Origin: Hyphomicrobiales bacterium
GTDB lineage: Bacteria > Pseudomonadota > Alphaproteobacteria > Parvibaculales > Parvibaculaceae
DNA length: 64,000 nt
NCBI GenBank assembly: GCA_016124805.1
Contig: WGND01000003.1
Coordinates: 496,001-560,000, forward strand
Direction of reading: 5' to 3'
Of the stretch, positions 58,740 to 64,000 are shown one piece after another. Numbering within the stretch: the stretch's first letter is position 1; each line of letters starts with the position of its first letter. The notes under the pieces were generated by a model. It ran no database searches. It was given only the letters and a program-made list of their open reading frames with translations, and was not told where the DNA came from. A program made the translations under genes and the position numbers.

Positions 58740-59225
58740 TTATTTAAGAGCGGTGAGGTATTGATCCAGTGTCAGACTGTATTGCTCATAGGCAGCGGTG
58801 CCATCCTTCTTGATTCCGATTGCCTTCAAGATCAGCTCGGGCACAAACCCCTCAGCCTTTGCCTGCACCTTAAGCTCCTTCAACTCATCTCGTAGGGTCT
58901 GAGCCTGGGTACGCATCTCCCGCATCGCCTTGAAGCGCCGCGTGGCCAGATCATCAGCTTGCTTCTTGTCAGGTTCGGTCGGTGTGATGCAAACCGCGAT
59001 CCCCAACAACCTTCCGGCCTCCCTTAGCTGCTCGCGACTGGTGTCTGCTTGGTTCTGCGAAATGAAGGAGTCGGCGAGTAGCTTGCGAATGCCCTTCACG
59101 GGGTAGCCCGCCTCCTTCAGCTCAGCGAAGTATTCCTTCTCGTCGCTCTTGAGAGCGTCGATCTCTTTGAGCTTCTCGTCAAATTGATCCGCATAGCTAC
59201 GGATCGCGTTTGCGTGATTGGTCAT
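58740..59225 (-). CDS. Two-domain GapR-like (DUF2312-type) phage protein
   Basis: A 161-residue, mostly helical protein. The first half (AIRSYADQFDEKLKEIDALK then EKEYFAELKEAGYPVKGIRKLL) and the second half (MREMRTQAQTLRDELKELKVQAKAEGF then VPELILKAIGIKK..LDQYLTAL) each resemble the DUF2312/GapR pattern of a coiled coil, an AKxxGF/Y turn and a K/R-rich helix. GapR is an alphaproteobacterial nucleoid protein that binds overtwisted DNA. The tandem arrangement is unusual. ATG at 59225 with GAGG 5 bp upstream; the upstream extension is not similar. Divergent from the next gene. Confidence 0.66.
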   Translation of the reverse strand: MTNHANAIRSYADQFDEKLKEIDALKSDEKEYFAELKEAGYPVKGIRKLLADSFISQNQADTSREQLREAGRLLGIAVCITPTEPDKKQADDLATRRFKAMREMRTQAQTLRDELKELKVQAKAEGFVPELILKAIGIKKDGTAAYEQYSLTLDQYLTALK

Positions 59226-59252
59226 GTGTCCTCTACGAAAAAAATTGCTTAT

Positions 59253-59307
59253 AATCGATACCCAATCGTTATTGCTGAGACAAATAAATAGTAAGCCGGT
59301 ATCGATT
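59253..59307. promoter_or_regulatory. 10-bp dyad between divergent phage genes
   Basis: AATCGATACC (59253-59262) and GGTATCGATT (59298-59307) are exact inverted copies 35 bp apart, centred in the 112-bp gap between the GapR-like gene and the plus-strand cluster. A possible operator pair; TATAAT at 59250-59255 lies at its edge. Confidence 0.5.
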
Positions 59308-59337
59308 GCGTTCCACTTAAACAGAAGGAACCAAGGT

Positions 59338-59688
59338 GTGAACCTCCAGATCAATCTCGAAGAATTTTCCGACGATCAGCTCGCTGTCTTTCACTCAATC
59401 AATCCTGAAGCGGTCGACGCCGAACGGCTTCGTCGTTTCGCGTTCGAGTCGGTCGAATACGGCATCGACGTCCTGTATGAGAACGCGCTGATCCTTGAAA
59501 AGGAGCTGGCCAATCGGAAGTCGACCCTGTTCATCACGACCGTTCTCGAACCGCTGCTCGAAACGATCCAGCGCCTGATGGTCACCAGTGGGAAGTCGAT
59601 GACCGTTCCGCCGATCAAGCCTGCTAGCAAGCCGGTGGGGGGGCGCAAGCCGCGCAAGGCAGCGGAAAAGAAGCCTGCTGATGCATAA
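59338..59688 (+). CDS. Phage protein of unknown function, Lys-rich tail
   Basis: A 116-residue protein starting with GTG at 59338, with AAGGA 9 bp upstream. The N-terminal 80 residues are acidic and helical (LEEFSDDQLAVFHSINPEAVDAERLRRF...). The C-terminal 35 residues are basic and Pro/Lys-rich (PASKPVGGRKPRKAAEKK), suggesting nucleic acid contact. No family recognised. Overlaps the next frame by 8 bp. Confidence 0.55.
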   Translation: MNLQINLEEFSDDQLAVFHSINPEAVDAERLRRFAFESVEYGIDVLYENALILEKELANRKSTLFITTVLEPLLETIQRLMVTSGKSMTVPPIKPASKPVGGRKPRKAAEKKPADA

Positions 59689-59902
59689 GCCTCGGATCAA
59701 CAACTTCGGCAACCTGCTGGCAGCACTCGCTGCCAGCAGGCTTTCTGGTGGACTTGCACAACGTCGGCGCTTCCATCAGATCGGTCCGGGTCAGAAGAGC
59801 ATCTTGAAGATTCACGAACGGGTCATCAAGCAGCGGCTCAACAACCCGACCCTTCCGCATCAGGGGAAGCGTGAATGTGCGAGGCGAGCGCGGCATGGCT
59901 AA
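59681..59902 (+). CDS. Possible small basic phage protein
   Basis: A 73-codon frame (MHKPRINNFGNLLAALAASRL...), Arg/His-rich, overlapping the genes on both sides by 8 bp each. A perfect 12-bp hairpin lies within it. The tight packing favours a gene; the hairpin and odd composition count against it. No family recognised. Confidence 0.38.
   Translation: MHKPRINNFGNLLAALAASRLSGGLAQRRRFHQIGPGQKSILKIHERVIKQRLNNPTLPHQGKRECARRARHG
59713..59740 (+). terminator. Perfect 12-bp hairpin, possible terminator
   Basis: CCTGCTGGCAGC / GCTGCCAGCAGG with loop ACTC, followed by CTTTCT rather than a full T-run. It lies 25 bp after the stop at 59688. Confidence 0.4.
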
Positions 59903-60077
59903 GACCAACAAGTTGATTTCCTGTTATGGTACCGATGAGGACCGCATCCGGGCAACCTTGGTGGCAAAGCGAGCCGGGAAGTCGATCTCAAAGCTGCTGC
60001 TTGACCACGTTCGTTCCGAGTACGAAAAGGTCTATGGGGCAGCCGATCCCCACGATGTGATCGAAACCGGAGAGTGA
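59895..60077 (+). CDS. Small RHH/CopG-like phage protein
   Basis: A 60-residue protein with a short N-terminal strand (KTNKLISCYG) then two helices (EDRIRATLVAKRAGKSISKLLLDHVRSEYEKV), the layout of ribbon-helix-helix DNA-binding proteins. ATG at 59895 with GAGG about 10 bp upstream. Followed by a strong terminator. Presumed regulator; low sequence specificity. Confidence 0.55.
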   Translation: MAKTNKLISCYGTDEDRIRATLVAKRAGKSISKLLLDHVRSEYEKVYGAADPHDVIETGE

Positions 60078-60097
60078 AACACTTTCTTTTCAAGATA

Positions 60098-60136
60098 TGG
60101 GTTGGACCGTTGGATATAACGGACCAACCCATTTTT
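60098..60136 (+). terminator. Intrinsic terminator before the lysis cassette
   Basis: A 14-bp stem TGGGTTGGACCGTT / AACGGACCAACCCA with one mismatch, a 6-base loop and five Ts. Confidence 0.9.
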
Positions 60137-60150
60137 CTATGTGAGATCGT

Positions 60151-60486
60151 ATGTCTGTAACTCTGGCCGATATCGTTTCTACCGTGAGTCTCATCATCAC
60201 TGGCTTGGGCGCGATTGCCGCCCTCTGGTGGAAGCTTCACACGCAGATCACAACTGCTACGACGACGTTGGAGGATCGCCTGCGGGCCGATCTGGCTCCG
60301 CTTTGGGCGCGTAGTGAACAGGCCGTCCACCGTGATGAGATTGCACGGCTTGAAGGTCGTTTCGACAAGCTCGTAGAGATGAGTGAACGCGAACGAGACC
60401 GAGCCGAATCTCGCCACACAGACCTGATCCATATGCTGACCCGTGTGCTGATGAAGGATCACAATGGCCTACAATCGAATAATTGA
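60151..60486 (+). CDS. Phage membrane protein, candidate holin-like
   Basis: A 111-residue protein with one N-terminal membrane span (about residues 8-27, ending IAALWW), then a long charged coiled coil (LEDRLRADLAPL...ERERDRAESRH). It overlaps the endolysin gene by 23 bp and leads the lysis cassette. It could be a pinholin, an accessory holin or a structural protein of the DUF2730 type. Confidence 0.6.
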   Translation: MSVTLADIVSTVSLIITGLGAIAALWWKLHTQITTATTTLEDRLRADLAPLWARSEQAVHRDEIARLEGRFDKLVEMSERERDRAESRHTDLIHMLTRVLMKDHNGLQSNN

Positions 60487-60970
60487 CGCCATCATCCTGC
60501 GGGAGGGTTCCCGCTATACAAACCGGCCTAATGATCGCGGTGGGCCGACGAAGTACGGCATCACCCTCAAGAAGCTGGCCGAGTGGCGTAACCATGTGGT
60601 GATAGCAGCTGACGTGATGAACCTGACGGAGCCTGAAGCTCGCGCCATCTACACGCATGAGTTCATCGTCAAGCCTGGGTTCGATCTGGTTCAGAATGAG
60701 TCCCTACAGGAAGCTCTAATTGACTACGGCGTCAACAGTGGTCCGAGACAGGCTATCAAGACCATTCAGACGATCCTTAGTCTTGTCGTGGATGGTGTCC
60801 TTGGACCGAAGACAGTAGCAGCTATCAATGGAACAAGTGACCCTCGCAGGTTGACAAACCAGCTCTGCTGCGAGCGCCTCCGTTTCCTTGGCCGACTGGT
60901 TGATCGAGATCATAGTCAGGTTGAGAATATCTATGGGTGGATCAACCGAGTGACAGGATTTATTCGGTGA
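60464..60970 (+). CDS. Endolysin, GH108 N-acetylmuramidase
   Basis: A 168-residue peptidoglycan hydrolase. The catalytic glutamate is residue 14 in IILREGSRYTNRPNDRGGPTKYGIT, the GH108 signature (usual form EGGY). A PG_binding_3 domain follows (GVNSGPRQAIKTIQTIL...VDGVLGPKT). There is no signal peptide, so a holin must release it. The stop overlaps the next gene by 4 bp (GTGA). Confidence 0.92.
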   Translation: MAYNRIIDAIILREGSRYTNRPNDRGGPTKYGITLKKLAEWRNHVVIAADVMNLTEPEARAIYTHEFIVKPGFDLVQNESLQEALIDYGVNSGPRQAIKTIQTILSLVVDGVLGPKTVAAINGTSDPRRLTNQLCCERLRFLGRLVDRDHSQVENIYGWINRVTGFIR

Positions 60971-61221
60971 TAAAGGACGATACCCCTCCGTGGTCACCAT
61001 TCCGCAAGATCATCACTTGCGTGGCGATCTTGATCGGCACGCTCATGATCGCGCGTGGCGCATTCATGTCACCCGAGAACAGTGACACTGCAAAGGAACT
61101 GATCGCTCAGGGCGCTGACCTGATTGGTTGGGTCTTCATGTTCATCATCATCGGCGCTAGTAGCGAACGCATGGCGCTGTGGCTGCCACTCCGTACTGTG
61201 AAGGGAACACCCCCCGCATGA
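60967..61221 (+). CDS. Phage membrane protein, candidate holin
   Basis: An 84-residue protein with two membrane spans (FRKIITCVAILIGTLMIARGAF and ADLIGWVFMFIIIGAS) joined by a short polar loop, a typical holin layout. GTG start coupled to the endolysin stop, and ATGA overlap with the spanin gene. Either this or the gene at 60151 is the true holin. Confidence 0.65.
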   Translation: MIKDDTPPWSPFRKIITCVAILIGTLMIARGAFMSPENSDTAKELIAQGADLIGWVFMFIIIGASSERMALWLPLRTVKGTPPA

Positions 61222-61751
61222 ACCCCACTTGGTTGATCAAGAATTGGAAGCTGCTTACTGGCGCGGGTGTGATTGTTGCACTCGTCATTGTTGGAGCGAC
61301 CCTCTACTTCAACGGCTCTCATGCTGGGTACGACAAGAAGGTCACGGAGGACGCCAAGGCGACGGTAGAGCAGGTGAAGCAGACCCGGAAGACCGAACAG
61401 AAGAGTGTTGACATCACCCAAGTTGTGGGCATCACCACGGACGTGAAGGTCCGTTACATCTACATCAACACCAACGACCTCTTGAAGGAGACATTCAATG
61501 TCCCGCTACCTTCTCATCGCTGCGTCATTCCTGTTGGCCTCTTGCGCGTCTACAACGCTGCCGCCTCCGGTATGCCCAGCGTTCCCGACAGCTCCGGGCG
61601 TCCTGATGATTCCGACGCAGAATTTACATGCACTCAGCTCGTTGCAAATGCCATCGACAACTACGGCACAGCCCTTGTCTGGAAGTCTCAAGTAGATGGG
61701 TGGCAGGAGTGGTACGACAAGCAGTCGACACTTCACCGTGACGGTTACTGA
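61218..61751 (+). CDS. Rz-like inner-membrane spanin
   Basis: A 177-residue protein with one N-terminal membrane span (LLTGAGVIVALVIVGATLYF), then a Lys/Glu-rich helix (KKVTEDAKATVEQVKQTRKTEQKS) and a C-terminal domain. Last gene of the lysis operon, overlapping its neighbour by ATGA. The o-spanin is encoded inside it in another frame. The longer than usual C-terminus continues past the embedded gene. Confidence 0.75.
   Translation: MNPTWLIKNWKLLTGAGVIVALVIVGATLYFNGSHAGYDKKVTEDAKATVEQVKQTRKTEQKSVDITQVVGITTDVKVRYIYINTNDLLKETFNVPLPSHRCVIPVGLLRVYNAAASGMPSVPDSSGRPDDSDAEFTCTQLVANAIDNYGTALVWKSQVDGWQEWYDKQSTLHRDGY
61498..61695 (+). CDS. Rz1-like outer-membrane spanin embedded in the i-spanin gene
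   Basis: A 65-residue frame in +1 register wholly inside the Rz-like gene. It has a signal peptide ending in lipobox LLASC, then a Pro-rich mature part (TTLPPPVCPAFPTAPG), the hallmark of o-spanins. GGAG at 61487-61490 is correctly spaced before the ATG. With the Rz-like protein it would fuse the two membranes during lysis. Confidence 0.8.
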   Translation: MSRYLLIAASFLLASCASTTLPPPVCPAFPTAPGVLMIPTQNLHALSSLQMPSTTTAQPLSGSLK

Positions 61752-62083
61752 GTGCGCTGATCCCATCGGGTCCAGCTAGTCACATAACCATCTTCGACAC
61801 GCAGAAGCATGGCTATCGAGTTGGTGTAGGGAGTGAAGTGGTAATAGGAAATCCGGCTCCCATCTGAGAGCTGGCTTTCGTCTGTGAGGGTGAAGCTACC
61901 TTCCCCGTCACCCGGATAGCACTTGAGAACCATCTCAATGGGGTCCCCACGACCCACAGACTTCCAGTATTTGCCACATGACGCTTCCAGCTGGCTCGCT
62001 CGGGCCTGATGTTGAGCTGGCGTTTCCATGTTTGCACAACCGGTTACTATCAGGCTCACCAGAGCCACAAATATGATGCGCAT
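61745..62083 (-). CDS. Small lipoprotein encoded on the prophage
   Basis: A 112-residue exported lipoprotein with signal peptide and lipobox IVTGC. The mature part has two further cysteines (LEASCGKYW and EMVLKCYPGD) and resembles small periplasmic proteins of the SmpA/OmlA-type layout only loosely. GGGGGGGAT lies before the ATG at 62083. It is opposite in direction to the lysis operon and overlaps its last gene end by 7 bp, so it may be expressed separately, perhaps as a lysogeny or exclusion gene (inference). Confidence 0.62.
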   Translation of the reverse strand: MRIIFVALVSLIVTGCANMETPAQHQARASQLEASCGKYWKSVGRGDPIEMVLKCYPGDGEGSFTLTDESQLSDGSRISYYHFTPYTNSIAMLLRVEDGYVTSWTRWDQRTQ

Positions 62084-62105
62084 TGTCGATCCCCCCCAAA
62101 TGAAA

Positions 62106-62131
62106 ACGGCCCAGCGTTGCAGCTGGGCCGT
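62106..62131 (-). terminator. Terminator downstream of nrdJ
   Basis: A perfect 10-bp stem ACGGCCCAGC / GCTGGGCCGT with 6-base loop, followed on the minus strand by TTTTCATTT; 29 bp after the nrdJ stop. Confidence 0.82.
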
Positions 62132-62159
62132 GAACACTAGTAGATCGACCTTCCCAGGA

Positions 62160-63893
62160 TCAAGCACATTCCTTCTGACCCGTCTCAGGGTTAATGTAGC
62201 AGGCCGTGCCCGCGATCACCGGAGGTGCCTCGGGACCGCCCCTAGCGTCGTTTGCGGCCACGAGGATGCCCATTCGCTTCCCAGCGGCCCGAAAGGTCGT
62301 GCATCCCTTGGCACCGCCCTTGTAGGCCTCCAGATAGAGGTTGGAGAACTCCTCAAAGGTCACGTTGTTGCCGACATTGCAGGTCTTGGACACGGCGCTA
62401 TCGGTATAGTGTTGAGCGACCAGCAGGACGTCCAGATGCTCATTGATCGTCAGCTCACCGGCAGTCTTCGGGATCACCCCAAAATACTTGACACCATAGT
62501 CTTCGATCCGTGAGACCACTGGTCCATCTTCCGTGATGACCGTGCGGTCGTAGGGGGTGGCATCAAACACCGGCTCGATGCCTGAGGAGATGTTGTCAGC
62601 GGTCAGGGAGATGGTGCCGGTTGGGGCGACTGACGTGAGGTGACTGTTTCGGATGCCGTGCTTGACGATCAGCTCGAACACGTCCTGAGGCAGGGTGTGG
62701 ATGAACTTCCCAGCGGGGTAGAGCTTCGGATCGTAAAGCGGAAAAGGTCCCTTCTCTTCGGCCAGTAGGGCCGACGCCCGATAGGACTCGTCGCGGATGG
62801 TACCAAGGATGATGGCCTCCATCTCGAGAAAGCCTTCGCTCGCGTAGGGCAGCCCCAGCGCCTCCAGTGCATTGGCAAGGCCCGTGACGCCGATCCCCAT
62901 GCGGCGCTTGCTGATGGCCTCCTCGCGCTGCTCGGGGAGGGGATAGAGCGCCACGTCAATCACGTTGTCGAGTGCCCGGACGATGTGAGGAATATCGGCC
63001 TTCAGCTGCTTGAAATTGAACGTGCGTCCGATCGGTTCATCAGACACGTAGCGGACCAGATTGATTGATCCGAGGAGGCAGGCACCGTTCGGAGGAAGGG
63101 GCTGCTCACCACAGGGATTGGTCGCGGCGATCGTTTCACAGTACCAGAGATTGTTCATCTCGTTGATGCGGTCGATGAAGATCACACCCGGCTCGGCCCA
63201 GTCCCAGGTGGCCAGCATGATACGGTCCCAGAGATGGCGAGCGGACACCCGCTCATAAAACCGGTCTTCAAAGCGAAGATCGAAGCCAGTGTCATTGATC
63301 ACGGCGGTCATGAACTCGTCCGTGATGGCGACCGACAGGTTGAAGTTGGTAAGCTTGTGCGTATTGGTCTTGGCCTCGACAAACTCAAGAATGTCGGGAT
63401 GGTCCACGCGCAGCATACCCATCTGAGCGCCACGCCGATGACCGGCAGAACAGATCGCGCCACACACCCCATCAAAGACACCCATCCATGCTACCGGGCC
63501 GGAAGACTGGCTGCCAAGGGAGCTGATGATGTCGCCGCGTGGTCGAAGGGTGGAGAAATCGTATCCATCACCGCCACCCATCCGCATGGTGCGTCCACCC
63601 TTGACCGCAGCTTCCATGATACCATCGAAGCTGTCGTGGATGGTGGGAGAGACGAAGCAATTGTAGGGAGTGACTGCACGAGGCGCACCAATGGCGCTCT
63701 GAATGCGACCACCAAAAAGGAACCGCTGGTGTGCCGTGATGTTGATCAACGCCGCTTCATGCTCATCGTTGTCAGACAGTACACTGGCGACACGTTGGAT
63801 TGCCGACAAAAAATCCTCACCGGGGAGGCGGTACTTTGATGCATGCGTCGATTGTGAAAGAGGCTCGCGCGGCCCCAAGTGGGTTGCGTTCAT
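62160..63893 (-). CDS. nrdJ: Class II (B12-dependent) ribonucleotide reductase
   Basis: A 577-residue enzyme converting ribonucleotides to deoxyribonucleotides through an adenosylcobalamin-generated thiyl radical. The radical cysteine is Cys261 in TNPCGEQPLPPNGACLLGS, with Asn259 and Glu263 as partners. The N-terminal redox cysteine is Cys79 (YNCFVSPT), and APTGTISLTADNISSGIEPVF is diagnostic of NrdJ. It ends soon after GTACYINPETGQKECA, without the C-terminal TSCPD domain of cellular versions, as in phage-encoded forms. ATG at 63893 with GGAG 6 bp upstream; a TTG at 63926 is less likely. Confidence 0.9.
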   Translation of the reverse strand: MNATHLGPREPLSQSTHASKYRLPGEDFLSAIQRVASVLSDNDEHEAALINITAHQRFLFGGRIQSAIGAPRAVTPYNCFVSPTIHDSFDGIMEAAVKGGRTMRMGGGDGYDFSTLRPRGDIISSLGSQSSGPVAWMGVFDGVCGAICSAGHRRGAQMGMLRVDHPDILEFVEAKTNTHKLTNFNLSVAITDEFMTAVINDTGFDLRFEDRFYERVSARHLWDRIMLATWDWAEPGVIFIDRINEMNNLWYCETIAATNPCGEQPLPPNGACLLGSINLVRYVSDEPIGRTFNFKQLKADIPHIVRALDNVIDVALYPLPEQREEAISKRRMGIGVTGLANALEALGLPYASEGFLEMEAIILGTIRDESYRASALLAEEKGPFPLYDPKLYPAGKFIHTLPQDVFELIVKHGIRNSHLTSVAPTGTISLTADNISSGIEPVFDATPYDRTVITEDGPVVSRIEDYGVKYFGVIPKTAGELTINEHLDVLLVAQHYTDSAVSKTCNVGNNVTFEEFSNLYLEAYKGGAKGCTTFRAAGKRMGILVAANDARGGPEAPPVIAGTACYINPETGQKECA

Positions 63894-64000
63894 CGGAACT
63901 CCGGTAGATGGATTTTTAACGAGCAATTAACCTACTCCCAGAGTGGTCTCACTGGCATCAGGGAAAATGAAACAGAAACATATATCGACGCAGAAAATAA

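Larger units (their letters stand above)
51494..64000. mobile_element. Prophage-like region (right part beyond window)
   Basis: From the tRNA-Lys 3' end to the window edge all recognisable genes are phage type: tail tip, fibre, tail accessory, GapR-like, lysis cassette and nrdJ. GC falls visibly compared with the host and genes overlap by 1-8 bp. No integrase, terminase, capsid, portal or second attachment site is in the window, and the first gene is a truncated J-like fragment. So this is one end of a prophage, a remnant, or a junction created in assembly. Confidence 0.85.

Noticed and set aside
51494-64000. Defence or anti-defence system in the phage block
   Set aside because: No restriction, toxin-antitoxin, reverse transcriptase, nuclease or CRISPR-related motif was recognised among these proteins.

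Overview
The window reads as the chromosome of an alphaproteobacterium, up to a prophage-like block at the right end. The evidence is GC-rich coding sequence, a circularly permuted two-piece tmRNA gene (17405-17735), an alphaproteobacterial-type SspB next to fumC, a DUF4169 protein, and the series hflK-hflC-degP / serB / miaA / ilvB-ilvH-ilvC with nearby thyA-folA. The neighbourhood resembles Rhizobiales and Parvibaculum-like genomes, but I cannot name the species from the sequence.

Layout of the host part. 1-10.5 kb: the 3'-truncated uvrD helicase gene, a ClC chloride transporter, a D-lactate-dehydrogenase-like flavoenzyme, a TetR-controlled HlyD/ABC efflux operon with a near-perfect operator, and an FMN alpha-hydroxy-acid oxidase coupled to a DUF4169 gene. 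10.6-17.9 kb: a giant AsmA protein, an RHH regulator, fumC, sspB, a di-iron-like PF10118 protein and ssrA. 17.9-27.8 kb: a DUF1287 lipoprotein, the thyA-folA folate module with a 46-residue membrane ORF between the two genes, a hydrolase, a DUF4396 protein, glutathione-dependent formaldehyde dehydrogenase, an amine oxidase, two divergent enoyl-CoA hydratases, an SMP-30 protein and two tandem secreted paralogues. 27.9-34.8 kb: Mrp, HflKC, DegP, SerB and MiaA (Fe-S carriage, membrane protein quality control, serine synthesis, tRNA modification). 34.9-45.5 kb: branched-chain amino acid synthesis (ilvBHC, leuA) interrupted by two metal modules, namely a Fur-like dyad with a cupredoxin and FTR1 iron permease, and a zinc-type SmtB/ArsR repressor with its operator and a CDF exporter, followed by purT and a LysR regulator. 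45.6-51.2 kb: the complete rod-elongation operon mreBCD-mrdA-rodA.

A tRNA-Lys(CTT) gene at 51418-51493 marks the boundary. From there to the end the sequence is phage: lower GC, very short or overlapping gene junctions, and phage protein families. It starts with a 5'-truncated tail-tip (J-like) gene. Three tandem paralogues sharing an N-terminal signature follow, then small tail genes, a 903-residue alanine-rich fibre built from DNA repeats, an AT-rich candidate tip protein and a DUF4376 protein. A two-domain GapR-like protein faces a cluster of small genes across a 10-bp dyad. A complete lysis cassette comes next: membrane protein, GH108 endolysin, second membrane protein, i-spanin with embedded o-spanin. 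A lipoprotein gene and a class II ribonucleotide reductase (nrdJ) close the window. No integrase, capsid, terminase or right attachment site lies in the window, so the block is either the end of a larger prophage, a remnant, or an assembly junction.

The most distinctive items are the tandem GapR-like phage protein, the trio of signature-sharing tail proteins, the hierarchical fibre repeats, the nested spanins, and the abrupt J-like truncation next to tRNA-Lys. I did not find a clearly new defence or mobile system.
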